From Chlorops oryzae (Eukaryota; Arthropoda; Insecta; Diptera; Chloropidae): DNA of 64,000 nucleotides. The stretch lies in assembly GCA_020466095.1 (NCBI GenBank), contig CM035807.1, positions 106,554,727-106,618,726 of the forward strand. Reading direction: 5' to 3'. A program made the position numbers and the translations under genes. Within the stretch, counting starts at the first letter, position 1; the number at the start of each line of letters is the position of its first letter. Of this stretch, positions 24,576 to 36,073 are shown piece after piece. The notes beneath the pieces were generated by a model, which saw nothing but the letters and a program-made list of their open reading frames with translations, was not told where the DNA came from and did no database searches.

Positions 24576-26085
24576 CACATCGGCGACTTCTAAATACCAC
24601 ACTTGTTATCATAACTTCTTAAAATGAAAACTCACAAAAGCAAACTTTCTTTCCACTCATTTAAGGGGGGGGAGGGTAAGTTGAGTATGACTTCTTCAGA
24701 TTTTCTTTGCCTCTACTTCTAAAACGGGGGGTAAAAAAAAAACTTTCTTAATAGGAAATCATTAATTGGATAAGTCTAGCTGCGAAAGACACATTCGAAC
24801 TCGTGCTCATAAAATTTTACCACCAATTGCCATAGATTCGTATTGGCTTTGACTTAGCTAAATAGAGCGGATGGGCGAGGACGGGGGGATGACGTGGGAG
24901 TTGTCGAATACATTAGCCGCAATATCGAATGGCAAAAATGTGCTACACTCAATTAACGTGCAGAGCAACTGTGTCGAAGCGAATTATGGAAGCAGCGGAG
25001 AGACGCTTAGACTTTTGACGCTTAGCATTTTTGGGTGCCTGAACCTAATGATTGGTGTCATATATTTGTATTTGTGTACATACATGAATACGTATGGCAA
25101 AATCCATAATATGCCAGACATGTTGCCGTCAATGCGTTTTCCTAAGTTCAATATTTTAGTCCTCCTCACGCTCAGGCGGCCTTCCATTACGCTAGGGGGA
25201 TGTGTGTCTATCTTTGTACGTATAATGGCAACGGATGGGGGGAGGGGGGTCTAAATACAATTTCCGCCGCCAAATTTCAAATTGGAAAATACTTGAAAGA
25301 AAATCCCGAATGAAGAAAAATCAATGGAGAAAAACACTTTCTTATTTACACTCCAAAAGAACAAAAAAAAAAAAATAAAAAAACTCGTAGACCAACTCCT
25401 CTCCTCTTTAACTCCAATCCTTCGTGTAGTATCAAGAAAGCTGCTGTTCGGAATATCCCGCGGGAGTTGCCACTGGTTGGTTGAATTGTTTGGGAAGTTT
25501 CGATTTCAGATGTTCACCGGCGACGACGACAACGAACAACCGAGCGCATGTGAAGAGACATCACTTCCTTCTGTGGTTGCATCAATATGTGGACAAATGA
25601 AGTTTGATTTCGCTTTTAGTTAGTCTTTTGCTTTTGATCATCGAACAGGGTGAGTTTGGTGTTGTTGTTGTTTTTGTTGTTTTTGTTGTGGTGGCATCGA
25701 AAGTGTTTTTCTATGTTGCATTGAATGCTATGCGATTGTGGCGGGGATTTTCGCAAGGGCGATTGGATATATAAAAAGTCAATCACAATTCCCACAGCAA
25801 TCACAACAACAGGAATTAATATTTAAAGAGGTCATCCAGATTGTGTGTGGTGGGCACATAAGAGTCGTTAAAAGTGTCGAGACGAAGAAATTCATTGATT
25901 ACAGAGGGAAATATGTACGGCGACGAAGGCCTGAGTAGGAGTAGAAGATTGCTCTTTTTTGTTTTTGTTTTTCTTTTTGTCATATGTGACACAGTGGTCA
26001 ACGATTGATATTCGAAGGAGATAAATTTTCTTTTAGCGAAAATGAACAAAAGTTCAAAGAATGAAGGGAATTGCTGACTGTACGC
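24576..26085. other. No gene seen
   Basis: The longest open frame (24871-25254, plus) has no recognisable domain, no splice context and poor similarity to any family I know. A GTT-rich run lies at 25656-25690. Confidence 0.4.
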
Positions 26086-26635
26086 TAGGGCGTTTCAGAC
26101 GTGAAAAAAAGTCTAAAGGGGTCTAAAAAGAAAGTTTAGGCAAAAAGAAAAATTTGGGCATGATTTTCAATTTTTTTTTCATTGAGGTTTAGAGGTCGCT
26201 AAAATGCATCAAAGCCAAAAATTCAAAATTTTGTCCATAAGGCAAAAATTTAGTCAATAACAAAAAGAAATTTATGTGCAAAAACATGTTTTCGAATCGC
26301 TTAAACATATTATGAATCAATTGATCGGTAGAACATAGAACTCTTCCCGGAAAAACCATCAATAGAAATCAATTTTAATGTTTTCTGCCCCTAAAAGTAT
26401 ACAGAAAATGTTAAGAATCTGTCAAATCGGAAAATCTAAATTTAAAAAAAATTAAATAAAATTTTTGAAGCTCTCTTTAAGGCGTTTTTTGACCAATTTT
26501 AGCGACCTCTAAACCTTGATCCAAAAAGTTTTTAATCATGCCTGAATTTTTGTTAGTACCTTATCTTCATTTTTAGACGCCGCCGTTTTATAAATTCAAC
26601 ACTTTTTTTCACGTCTGAAACGCCCTACTGTAGGC
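26078..26635. mobile_element. hAT-type MITE with long inverted arms
   Basis: The element is 26086-26627, with ends TAGGGCGTTTCAGACGTGAA and the exact inverse. Flanking octamers CTGTACGC and CTGTAGGC match at seven of eight bases. The inverted match continues inward in patches, including GAGGTTTAGAGGTCGCTAAA on the left (about 26184-26203) and its inverse near 26500-26520. The tip TAGGGYGT and the word GTTTAGAGGTC are shared with the foldback at 9836, pointing to a related hAT group. No coding frame. Confidence 0.75.
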
Positions 26636-26639
26636 CAGT

Positions 26640-28168
26640 TAGGTGGATTTTAATGTTTTTTTGATTTTCTAAACAGTACCTACTATTTAAAAACACTGTC
26701 GAAAGCGATTTTTACGCTCCTATTGGCCAGAGTTTTTTTTTTTTTAATTTTTCTAACAAAAATACTGATTTTTCTCATAAAAAATCACTGATTTTTTCTC
26801 AAAGTGTTCCCAAAAATTGAAAATTTCCAAATTTTGGAAAATATGGGGAAATCGATTATCTATCGAAATAGTTTTGGGTTTTTGATTTCGGATGATCTAG
26901 CACAGATTCAATTCGATATTTTTTCGGAGACGCTTGAGAAAAATTTCCCAACGTTGCCATATTTTTTGATATTTCTTCATTGAAACATTACACAATATTC
27001 TTCGAATGTTATGCTTTAACGTCCTACTATTGGCTTTAAACTAAACAGATTTGAACCAAGGATGATAGATTGTAAGGTTACGACAATCAGAGTTCAAAAT
27101 TTTCAAGTCAAAATAATTAAATTAAAGAATTTATGTGCTTACAGCGTTGCCTTGCCACTGACTTTTGACAAACATACTACCAATTTGAATCTTTCATAAA
27201 ACCTGGTTTTTACATACTTACATCGTCCTTAAAATAAGATATTCTTGTAAAATGACCAATTAACAAAAATAAAATTTAATAACTCGAAATAATATCTAGT
27301 GAAACTGAAAAATATTCCAAAAAATAAGTATTTTTTTTTAAATTTACACAACTTTGTGGCAGCACCAACAAAAAAGTCACAAGTGCTCGAATAAAAGTAA
27401 AATCTGCGCATGTCGTAATCGTCAAAAAAATGTGCCCAAATGTGCCCATAAAGATTCAATGGATAAATATTTACTCTTGGGCAAGATCAAACTTGACCAC
27501 TGTCCTCAATAAAAATACCTCATAAAAACATGCTAAAAAAAAAAGGCTCACATACATATGTTTTCTTAAGTCTTTTTACCAAAGACATACGTTCAATTTC
27601 GATGGGCATTGATTTCTACTGTTGCCTTCCTGTGTTTGTTTTTTATTACATTTGCACACTTTGGGCTTTTATTGGGTTTTGATGCATTTTTTATTTACGC
27701 AATATTGTGGGGGAAGTGAAAGAAATAAAACAAAATGAAAATATATTCCAGGACACAAAAAAAAAATTGCTTATCATAAAGTAGGAGGAGAGTGGCGAAG
27801 TGTTTTTTTTTTTTTTTTGTTATTATTGAAATTGTTTATGCATGAACTGCTGGCGTATTTCAAAATAAATAAACCTCAAAAAAAAAAAAAAAATAAAAAA
27901 AATAATAATCATAAAGTTACAATGGAGAAAAAAAATAAAATAAATAAATCGAAGTGCGAAAATATTCCGCTTTAAGAGAAGTAATCAAAATATTTCGCAA
28001 GGACTATTTTGCAAGGACGATGACAATGTCGCATATTTTAATGAAAAATCTTCAGCATCTTTTATTCTCAACTTAATTTATCAAGTTTTCTCAAGAAAAT
28101 CGGAGTGACTTTTCATTGTTGGCTATCTCCCCCCAAAAGCTTTTCTTTTCTTCTCGGTTGCTTTTTTT

Positions 28169-28219
<51 letters not shown>

Positions 28220-29797
28220 ATCTCTATCTATTCATTTTCTCTTCTTTTGAACTTAAATTGAAAAGTTTCTCTTGTCTGGATTTTCGGTATTTTTTCTTGA
28301 TACAAAAGATGCCGTCTCGGTGCTTTCTTTTTCCCCACTTTCTTTCTTTCGAAAATGCTTTGTAAATGTTTTTTTCTCTCTCTCTCTCTGCCAGTGATCA
28401 ATCATTTTTAAATCAACTTCTTGCAATTCAGTGCATTTTTCTGTATAGAGATTTTCTTGTGACGTTTTTTCTATCAATTTTCTTCGCTTTCAAACGTGAC
28501 GATTTAGCAAATGAACTCATTAAGCAGACATTTCAGCTGTCAAGTTAAAGAGAAGTTAGAACAAAAAGAAAAGTGATCCATTAAACGAAAAAAGAAGTAA
28601 GAAAGAAGTAAATTGATTGTGGACTTTGTTTATCTTACGAAGAGCAAACAGGAAGAAGGACGTGAATTTCGTAAGGATACGAAGCGGAATTAATTATGAA
28701 ACGAATGGATCAAAGGGGTTTTCGGCTGTTAATTTTAGGGTCGTTTCGCAAATGTATGGAAACCGAAAGTGAGGCAGACAGGGAGAGAGAGAGAGAGAGA
28801 GAGTGGAATACTAGGGAGCTTGTATTACAGTGAACTCTTAAAGAAAAATTCAAAGAAAAATAATATCTATCCTGCTTACATCTCACGCTTTTTCCAAGTC
28901 ATCGGGGCATTTTCCTGAATTCTGATAACGTATTCAAAGGACAACTTAACATTAACGATTTTCCTATTCCCATGCTAATTTAACTGCACTAATTATTTGT
29001 CTTTGAAAGAAATCCGAGCTACTTAGCAGATTAAAATTGGTTTGAAGAAGCTCCCACCCCCCGCCGCGCCCTATCGAACCGCGTGTCTTTGTCTTTTTTG
29101 TTTCTATTTTTTTTTTCTTCCTTCAATTTAATTGCCAACCTTAAACGTTTTAAGTGCCCAAAGCATGCCCTAAATACCCGAAAGCACAATGTCCAAGAAA
29201 TAAAAAAAAAAATAAAGAAAAAAAAAATACAAATAAAATAAATCGTAAAAATCTGCACAAATCTCATTGCTAATTCGCTGTTTGTAATGGCATGTAATTT
29301 TATGCAAATTACATGGGACATCAAGCAACAAGGACAAGTCGTGTCGAGTCGAATCGAGTCGAGTCCGGGCTGTTTGCTATTGACATGATTTTCTTATTTG
29401 TATGCCAAAGGCGATTGGGACCATCTAAAGCTTCGGGGCAGCTTTGTTCTTGTCATCTCACTTTGTGTCTTACCTTCTGGAAGAACGCATTAATGGAAAC
29501 GGAAAGAATTTAATTGCACAGAATGACAGTACAAATTTCGGAAATTAAAAAAAATTTGCCTTTTTCCTTGTTCTGGCCGAACCGATTTTTTCCGCTAAAA
29601 AAGAAAATAATAATAAAAAAAAAAAAAAAAATTACATTAAAAAAACTCTCTTCGATTCCGAAAAATACGAGAACAATAAGCACTTTTAAAAGAAAAAATC
29701 CTTACAATAAGCATTTAAACACTTATCTATCACAAGTAGCCTAGTTTCGTCCAATTGGCTTAACCGGCGTATACGCAACGTCGTTCCTCATACGCTT
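26640..29797. other. No gene seen; simple repeats
   Basis: Holds A/T homopolymer runs, a CT run at 28169-28215 and an AG run at 28779-28802. The open frames here are products of the CT run. A GTCGAGTCGAATCGAGTC-like repeat lies at 29339-29366. Confidence 0.5.
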
Positions 29798-29862
29798 TAT
29801 ATAAATACACTTCTGTCGGTCAAATCGACATTGATCAGAGTATAGTGTTAGCGTTAAATAAA
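29798..29862 (+). promoter_or_regulatory. Candidate TATA promoter or solo-LTR fragment
   Basis: TATATAAATA at 29798-29807 is followed 32 bp downstream by an initiator-like ACATTG and then, at 29857-29862, by AATAAA. TATA and a polyadenylation signal only about 60 bp apart is the layout of a retroelement long terminal repeat, but no terminal TG/CA pair or flanking duplication could be fixed. A cellular promoter is equally possible. Confidence 0.25.
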
Positions 29863-31498
29863 GCTCTTATTCGTACTCAGACTGTACTTAAAACGACAGA
29901 TATACACTATACACTCTCGTCCCACACTATTAGCCAGATAACGCCTACTTTCTTTCACGGCAATGATTATACCCATTCAATAGGTATGGCACATTTCGGT
30001 TTGCCATTGAACACGAACACAACGGCTCTATAAATATGCGTGCAACGTTCGAGCATATCACTTGCCAAGGGGTCTCACTATAAAGTAAGAAGCAAAAATC
30101 GAGCATCGAGTAAACAAAAACCACTCGTAACGCATGACATCCCAAAACGCAAGCCATTGCCGCCACGTACGGCGCGTCAGCATCAAAAATCGTCCTCTTC
30201 CATGTTGTTTTTTCTGTTCCGTTCCGTTCGGTTCGGTTCTGTTCCGTTCTATTCTTTTCACTTCTCCTATTATTTTTCTCTGTTCTCTTCAGTTTTTTAC
30301 TTTTTGAGGGGGGATAAAATCACTTCTGTGTACGCTCGATGTGTGTGTGTGTGTGAAGCGCGGCTTTGGCTTCTTCCTTTCTGCTGCACTCAAGCGAACA
30401 GAAAATTCAAACAGAAAAAGCAGTGTAACGCCATCTACGTGAGAGTTTTCCCAAATTTATTGCTAAGTTTAAGAGCGCAGGCCACGTACGTATCATCGGT
30501 ACATGAGCGCCATAAGGATCTGCGGCGAACTACATACAACTACAACACTCCGTTCGAATGGTGTGTGCCATACACGATTGTAGGTAGCTAGTAAATTCGC
30601 ATAGTATGCAAACATTTTGGGGATAGTTCCTCAAAGAAAAAAATTCAAAAAAAAAAAAAAAATCCCACTCACATCTGAATAATACGCTGTTGCTCTTGCT
30701 CCTGCCGTTGCTCGTGTCACAATTGTTTGTATTCTTGCCGCTCGATTCCCTTCACATAGAGGAAAACAGTGGTAGTTTTCGATTCGACATCAAATCGTAT
30801 CTGCTTTCTTTCTTTTTTTTTTTCTTTGTTTTTTGCATATCCATATGTACGCGACTTTTGTTTACACTATTACCGTATCAGTCAGGCGCGCGTGTTTACC
30901 TGTGTATGGATTTTTGGCAAGAAGCTACTAAATTTCACGGTGTCTAGTTCGAAATGAGAAAAGCGACTTGAGCCGAGCACTTGCGCCATCATATTGATGG
31001 TCGGTCTAGACATGCAAACAAATTTTGTATTTTCTGCATGAGTTTTCCGTTTTCGATTTTCACTTAATTTTTGCGGACGCTCTGTGGAAGTTTTATGAAA
31101 ATGAGCTTCATAAAGAAAAGATTGAAAGAAGTTTGTTTTCATATTTTATTTTTTTATTTTTTTATTTATATTTTTGCTTTCCTCTTCATAAATTTAATGA
31201 AATGACTTCCTAGAATTTAGATAGAGTTTTCTTATCTATCTCTGATGTAAGATATTATTCCAGTGTGTAATGAATTGCAATGTTTATTCAAAAAAAAAAA
31301 AAAACTCTTATCATACACTCTGAGTTTTTTTTTTTGCGTAGAAAGTTAGATATCAGATAAGCCTATTTATTATTATCTGATTCTTGAGAATTAGAAATCT
31401 CTGACGTTTCAATATTTACTGAAATATCTTTATTCCATATTTATCAAGAGAAAACAAATACAAACAGAAAAGAACAATAACAAAATTATAATAAAAAA
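29863..31498. other. No gene supported
   Basis: A 183-codon open frame at 30040-30591 is Ser/Phe-rich over a GTTCCGTTC-type repeat (about 30217-30262) and a TG run at about 30341-30353. It has no recognisable domain. This stretch lies downstream of the 3' end of the lipocalin gene on minus. Confidence 0.45.
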
Positions 31499-31504
31499 TT
31501 TATT
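31499..31504 (-). terminator. Polyadenylation signal of the lipocalin gene
   Basis: AATAAA on minus, only three bases after the TAG stop codon (31508-31510). If used, the 3' UTR would be about 15-30 nt, unusually short. A+T-rich DNA downstream offers no clearly better AATAAA within 50 bp. Confidence 0.55.
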
Positions 31505-31507
31505 GAA

Positions 31508-32695
31508 CTAATTTTGTGGGCAATTCCGTTGATTGGTCGCTTTCAAATTACGCACTGAGAGACCGTTACTTTTGAGAGCATTTTGAGCTGTGCTTACAAC
31601 TTCCTGGTCTGGCTGTCGCTGACGAGTGAGAATGAAAGCGTATTCTAAATACGGGAAAATTATTAAAAAAACATTCGGAATTTCAAGTTAAGAAATCTTA
31701 AGCGCCACATACCTGTGTGCACAACTCCTATCTCCAAAAGGTCATTACAAATAAATGTGACCGCATAGTTTGAATAATCGGTACCCAAAATATAGACGGT
31801 TTCGTTTCCGAAAATTCCTTTCAAAAAGTCAATTGAAATAAAAGGATATTTGTGTGCTTTAATACATGCTTTTCAATTGGCAATTCCTGTGAATATTCAA
31901 CATATGCAATCATATCGACGCAATTACATTGAAAAGTGTGTTGAATACTTACAGGGAATCTTTCAATGCTTACCCGCTATTCCGTTTCCCCTCAGCTGTA
32001 GCACTCCAGGTTCAATTAAAACGGCTTTGCCCGTGAATCCGATTTGAGTTTGAGATCTAAAAATATTTAAATTGTTTTTTTTTAAAAATCATTTTTAGAG
32101 AAAATTGTCCCTTCGTTCGACTTACATATTTCCAGTTGATGTCCGCACAACCGAAAGAGTATCATTAGGTAACCGATTAATTTCTAATTGGGTACATTTG
32201 CTCAAAACTTCAGTTGCAATTGGATATTTTGCATATTCATACCAAAGGCCAAGAAACTGTGCAAAATTGAAAGATTATTTAAATTGATAGGGGTATTCAT
32301 AAAGGCGTGTTAAAAAAATCGGAAAGTTGGCAAATCGGAAAATTGCGACTTCTTAAAAACAATTTTTTCAACTTTTTTTGTATCTTGCACAACTTTTTAA
32401 GCAGTTAAAGTTTTCCGATTTCCCGAAGCCTTTGTGAATACCCCTATTATTTTCAAAAAATTTTATAAAAAAAAACTTTTTAATAGAAATTACATCAGAA
32501 GCATTAAAATCCGTCTTCGGCCGAACAAAGGGACAGCGACCAAGTTGAATGGCCTGCGAGGTGTTGACATAAATGACAAAGGCCAGAAAACTGAAAATAC
32601 GGAAGTGAAATTTTAGTTTTCTATTAAACTTTAATAACATTGGTCAAAGGATAGCATTCAATGACTTACGTTTTAATTAAAAATTCTTTTGCCAT
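31508..32695 (-). CDS. Apolipoprotein D-type secreted lipocalin, complete, six coding exons
   Basis: Exons on minus: 32695-32670, 32590-32494, 32256-32126, 32056-31974, 31817-31713, 31644-31508, joined by GT-AG introns of 79, 237, 69, 156 and 68 bp. The product is 192 residues, the usual family size. Residues 1-22 form a signal peptide; the mature N-terminus has LGRCP. G44-x-W46 in FLGLWYEYAKYP is the lipocalin signature, TDYSNYA (125-131) the second conserved region and R155 in ILTR the third. Cysteines 28, 62, 136 and 189 fit the two ApoD disulfides. N38, N72 and N117 are N-glycosylation sequons. Such proteins are extracellular carriers of small hydrophobic ligands such as bilins, retinoids or fatty acids; the ligand here is unknown. 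The GCAAAAGAA start exon was chosen because its AC|GTAAGT donor joins in frame to a CAG acceptor and yields a clean signal peptide. A paralogue lies at the right edge. Confidence 0.93.
32288..32446. mobile_element. TA-flanked MITE inside lipocalin intron 2
   Basis: Ends GGGGTATTCATAAAGGC and the inverse GCCTTTGTGAATACCCC bound 155 bp (32290-32444) with TA on each side. Removing the element and one TA would shrink the 237-bp intron to 80 bp, close to the 66-79 bp introns of this gene and its paralogue. It has no coding capacity. Confidence 0.7.
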
Positions 32696-32787
32696 TTTTT
32701 TCAATTTTTTTTTTTACATTAAATCTGAAATTTATCCGCAAAATGCAAAGTTTATTCAGCCTGCGATACAAAAGCTCAAAGTTAATT

Positions 32788-32841
32788 ATTGTCATTATTC
32801 CGATCTTCGCATATTTATACCTAAATTAAAGTCTAGATAAG
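32788..32841 (-). promoter_or_regulatory. Lipocalin promoter: TATA box and GATA motif
   Basis: On minus, TATAAATAT lies at 32819-32811, about 115 bp before the ATG, giving a predicted start near 32788. An AGATAA motif (32835-32840, GATA-factor type) sits about 16 bp upstream of the TATA box. GATA sites are common in fat-body and gut genes of flies, so such expression is plausible but inferred. Confidence 0.5.
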
Positions 32842-33076
32842 AGTTATACTAATTAAATTGCCGAATGTAAATCTTGCAGTTCGTTCAAGATTTGAGAATA
32901 ACACGAACGCTTCCACCTGCACCAAGTGAAAACAATTTTATTTCGATGCAACTTTTTAGGCTAATTTTTTTAATCCACCAATTGGAATGATATCGAATTG
33001 GGAAAATAGAAAAAAGAAGTTCAATAAAAAAACAGATTCTTTGATCTCTAACACTGACACCAGGGACCATAACTGT

Positions 33077-33614
33077 TACACTGAGCGAAAACTACGGTTG
33101 TGTAATTTACAACGATTCGTAGTATACTACGACCGTAGTTATTTTAGAGCAAAACTGTAGTACGGACGTATTCAAACATGACTTTTACAGCCATGCGTAT
33201 TCTTTAGGAGCAAATTTCTTTACACACGTATTTAAAAAACGTCTATCAAAAAACACGTAAAATAGTTTTCATTTGACTTTAAGTAACATATTTAGTCCAC
33301 GCGAATTAGATTTCTCCGTGGCGTACTGGTAGTGTATTCGCTCAGCAATCCGAAGGGCTCGGGTTCAAATCCTACAGCAGGCGACTGAAATGTGTGAAAA
33401 ATGGGAACTTTTCAAGCAAGTAGAAAAATATTAAAGGTAAAACAGGACAGCTAGAATGAGAAATCTAGCTTTCCCCAACCGTATAGATAAGAGAGAAGAG
33501 AGGGCCCATCCCGGCTTTCTAAAATGTATTTTTTTTGTTGCGTAAAATATTAAGTTTTAAAGCTTTTTATTCCTGTAAGGTTTTTAAATATTATATACCT
33601 TTATGTTATGTTAT

Positions 33615-33662
<48 letters not shown>

Positions 33663-33837
33663 CCGGACCGGGGATCGAACCCGCCGACTTGGGATTTGGT
33701 ACTACTTTCGTATTTCAAGTTTTTTACTTCGCTTGTGGTTATTTTAACTACGTCCGTTAATAGAGCCAAATCATTGCTGTTCGTAGTTAACTTAACTACG
33801 TTTTTGTTATTTTTACTACGATTTTTAGCTCAGTGTA
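33077..33837. mobile_element. TA-flanked inverted-repeat element with ACTACG palindromes
   Basis: The element at 33079-33835 has CACTGAGCGAAAACTACG at the left and an inverse ending CTCAGTG at the right, with TA on both sides. Its arms contain perfect palindromes CGTAGTATACTACG (33118-33131) and CGTAGTTAACTTAACTACG (33782-33800). The TA target suggests a Tc1/mariner-type MITE. The middle is occupied by tRNA-related, SINE-like sequence, so the 757-bp length is composite. Confidence 0.6.
33312..33690. mobile_element. tRNA-related SINE-like insert with poly(A)
   Basis: A box-like TGGCGTACTGGTAG at 33319-33332 and B box GGTTCAAATCC at 33362-33372 have RNA polymerase III promoter spacing on plus. 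Cloverleaf stems do not close, so it is not a functional tRNA. An uninterrupted run of 39 A follows at 33622-33660. Beyond it, GGGATCGAACCC is a second B box on minus, within a tRNA 3'-half-like sequence that runs into the T-run. It may be two SINE heads or one rearranged SINE. Confidence 0.45.
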
Positions 33838-34224
33838 TAAGTTATATTTTAAAAATTACAATTTAAGTGTTATTTTAAGAGTTTTATTATTTTAATCAGA
33901 AAATAACAATTATTTTTTGAGTTCTATTTTTTACTCAGAAGATAAAACTTATTTTTAGATTTTTAATTTTTACTCAGTAAATAAAAATTATTTTTCGAAT
34001 TTTATCTTTTGCTCAGAAGATAAAAATTTATCTTAGATTTTTATTTATTAGTCAAAAATAAAAAATATTTTTTGAGTTGTTTTTTTTTACTCAGAAAAAT
34101 AAAATTCTTGCATAAGGGAACGTGTCCAAACTACGTGACCCATTTTTTACTACTTTTTACCCCCTCCCTCTCACCATCTAAGATAAATTTTTATCTTCAG
34201 AGCAAAAAATAAAATTCGAAATAG

Positions 34225-34360
34225 ATATTTTCGATACAAGTGTCGAAATGAAGCTTTTTTTTGCACGAGTGGTAAATGTTGTAAAACGAGGCGCAGCCGA
34301 GTTTTACAATACCACGAGTGCGAAAAAAGCTGAGTTTCGACACGAGTGCCGAACAATATT
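34225..34360. repeat. Hairpin repeat with GAGGCGCAGCCGAG loop
   Basis: CACGAGTGGTA and TTGTAAAAC are followed by GAGGCGCAGCCGAG and then GTTTTACAA and CCACGAGTG, so two stems flank a G+C-rich centre. The outside is again symmetrical (TTTCGATACAAGTGTCGAAA on the left, TTTCGACACGAGTGCCGAA on the right). Comparable CACGAGTG/GAGGCGCAGCCGAG sequences occur as dispersed repeats in invertebrates to my recollection. No transposition signature is visible here. Confidence 0.6.
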
Positions 34361-34518
34361 TTATGCAATAAGATTTCAAATTGGATTTTAACCTAAATTT
34401 AAGAAAGCGTGTTTTTTGTTTGTTTGTTATTGTGAAGAAATTTTTTATTTTGATTTGACAGATTCATAATTTTAAAATCTATATTATACAACTTCGTAGT
34501 ATGCTCTGCTTATTTTTG

Positions 34519-34622
34519 CCTTGTATTTTTTGAAATGCGTGCATTTTGAAATTTTTTATTGCACGCCTTACCTTGTATTTTTTGAAATGCGTGCGTTTTG
34601 AAATTTATTATTGCACGCCTTG
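34519..34622 (+). repeat. Tandem duplication of 52 bp
   Basis: Two adjacent copies of a unit starting CCTTGTATTTTTTGAAATGC and ending TTATTGCACGCCTTA, differing at a few positions. Confidence 0.8.
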
Positions 34623-34974
34623 AAATTCATTCTTAAAAAACCATGTAGTATGCCATGCTTTTTGTTTGTATATACAATTTTTTATACTTTCTCAAAACTA
34701 GTGTCATAATATGCTTCATTATGATTTTAAAATCGACATCATAATAGGCCTATTATGATGTCGAATTGCATAAAATAATTTTTATTTACTGAGTAAAAAT
34801 TAAAAATCTAACAAGTAAAGAAGTTTACATCGGCTAAGCCGATTGCACACATACCTTTTCCTCAGCCTGAAATATGTTAAAACATTACCTTAACAAAAAT
34901 TCCTGCCGTTCCTAGCTTGGATATCTATTTATACCTTCTAAGACTCGAGATTATTATTAAGCACAAAATTTTCG

Positions 34975-35640
34975 CGGATGGTGAGCATGGTCAAATTTTA
35001 ACCGTAAGAGGACATTTTGGTTAGCTGCGAAAACCTCAATTCAAAATAGTGAAAATAAAATTTTTGCGAATTTCGCGAATGGTGGTCATGGTCAAATTTT
35101 AACCGTTAGAGGACATTTTGTCTAGCTGCGAAATATTCAATTCAAAATAGTGAAAATAAAATTTTTGCGAATTTCGCGAATGGTGTTCATGGTCAAATTT
35201 TAACCGTTAGAGGACATTTTGTCTAGCTGCGAAAACCTCAATTCAAAATAGTGAAAATAAAATTTTTGCGAATTTCGCGAATGGTGGTCATGGTCAAATT
35301 TTAACCGTTAGAGGACATTTTGTCTAGCTGCGAAATATTCAATTCAAAATAATGAAAATAAAATTTTTGCGAATTTCGCGAATGGTGTTCATGGTCAAAT
35401 TTTAACCGTTAGAGGACATTTTGTCTAGCTGCGAAATATTCAATTCAAAATAGTGAAAATAAAATTTTTGCGAATTTCGCGGATGGTGGTCTTGATCAAA
35501 TTTTAACCCTTAGAGGACATTTTGTTTAACTGCGAAATACTCAATTCAAACTAGTGAAAATCAATTTTTGCGAATTTCAAGAATGGTGGTCATGGTCAAA
35601 TTTTAACCATAATGGACGACTTTATTTGGCGGCAAAATAC
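34975..35640 (+). repeat. 101-bp minisatellite, seven units
   Basis: GGTG(G/T)TCATGG starts at 34980, 35081, 35182, 35283, 35384, 35485 and 35585, so the period is 101 (the last step 100). Variants GGTGGTC/GGTGTTC and AAAACCTC/AAATATTC partly alternate, which suggests a two-unit block was duplicated. The edge units are most divergent, as expected if expansion happens in the middle. Confidence 0.92.
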
Positions 35641-36019
35641 ACAATCAGAAGAAGCAAAAAAATAATTTTTGTATTCAGATATGAGAATAAGAGAAAGAGT
35701 GTTTTTTTCTATTGTGTAGGATGATGACCATAGTTATAGCGATGTCGCAATTTTTTTTCAGCGAAAGCTTAAGTCTACATAGTAGCTATACACTCACCGA
35801 ATTTCAATAAGCTGGGATGTATAGTAAAAAAGTTATCCAGGAAAAACGTTAAAAATCGTGATTTTTGAAACTTCTGCACCACTTCCCACGACCCAAGAAG
35901 GGACTACGAAAAAAATTTGTATGCAGTTTTTCGGACATTTACCTGGTTGAAGTCCATGCCGAATTTCAATATGATATCTTTCATGGCTTAGGAGTAAATT
36001 ACGAAAAACTAAAGTGTGA

Positions 36020-36021
36020 CC

Positions 36022-36073
<52 letters not shown>

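Noticed and set aside
24871..25254. 127-codon plus frame with a hydrophobic segment
   Set aside because: No homology I recognise, no splice context, and a comparable hydrophobic frame is expected by chance in A+T-rich DNA.
30040..30591. 183-codon plus frame as a protein gene
   Set aside because: Crosses a GTTCCGTTC repeat and a TG run, has no recognisable domain and no splice or promoter context tied to it.
33312..33385. Possible functional tRNA gene
   Set aside because: A and B boxes are present, but the acceptor and T stems do not pair and the anticodon loop is too long, so it is read as a SINE head.
34975..35640. CRISPR-like array
   Set aside because: The 101-bp units are directly adjacent with no unique spacers, and the DNA is eukaryotic. 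It is a transposon minisatellite.
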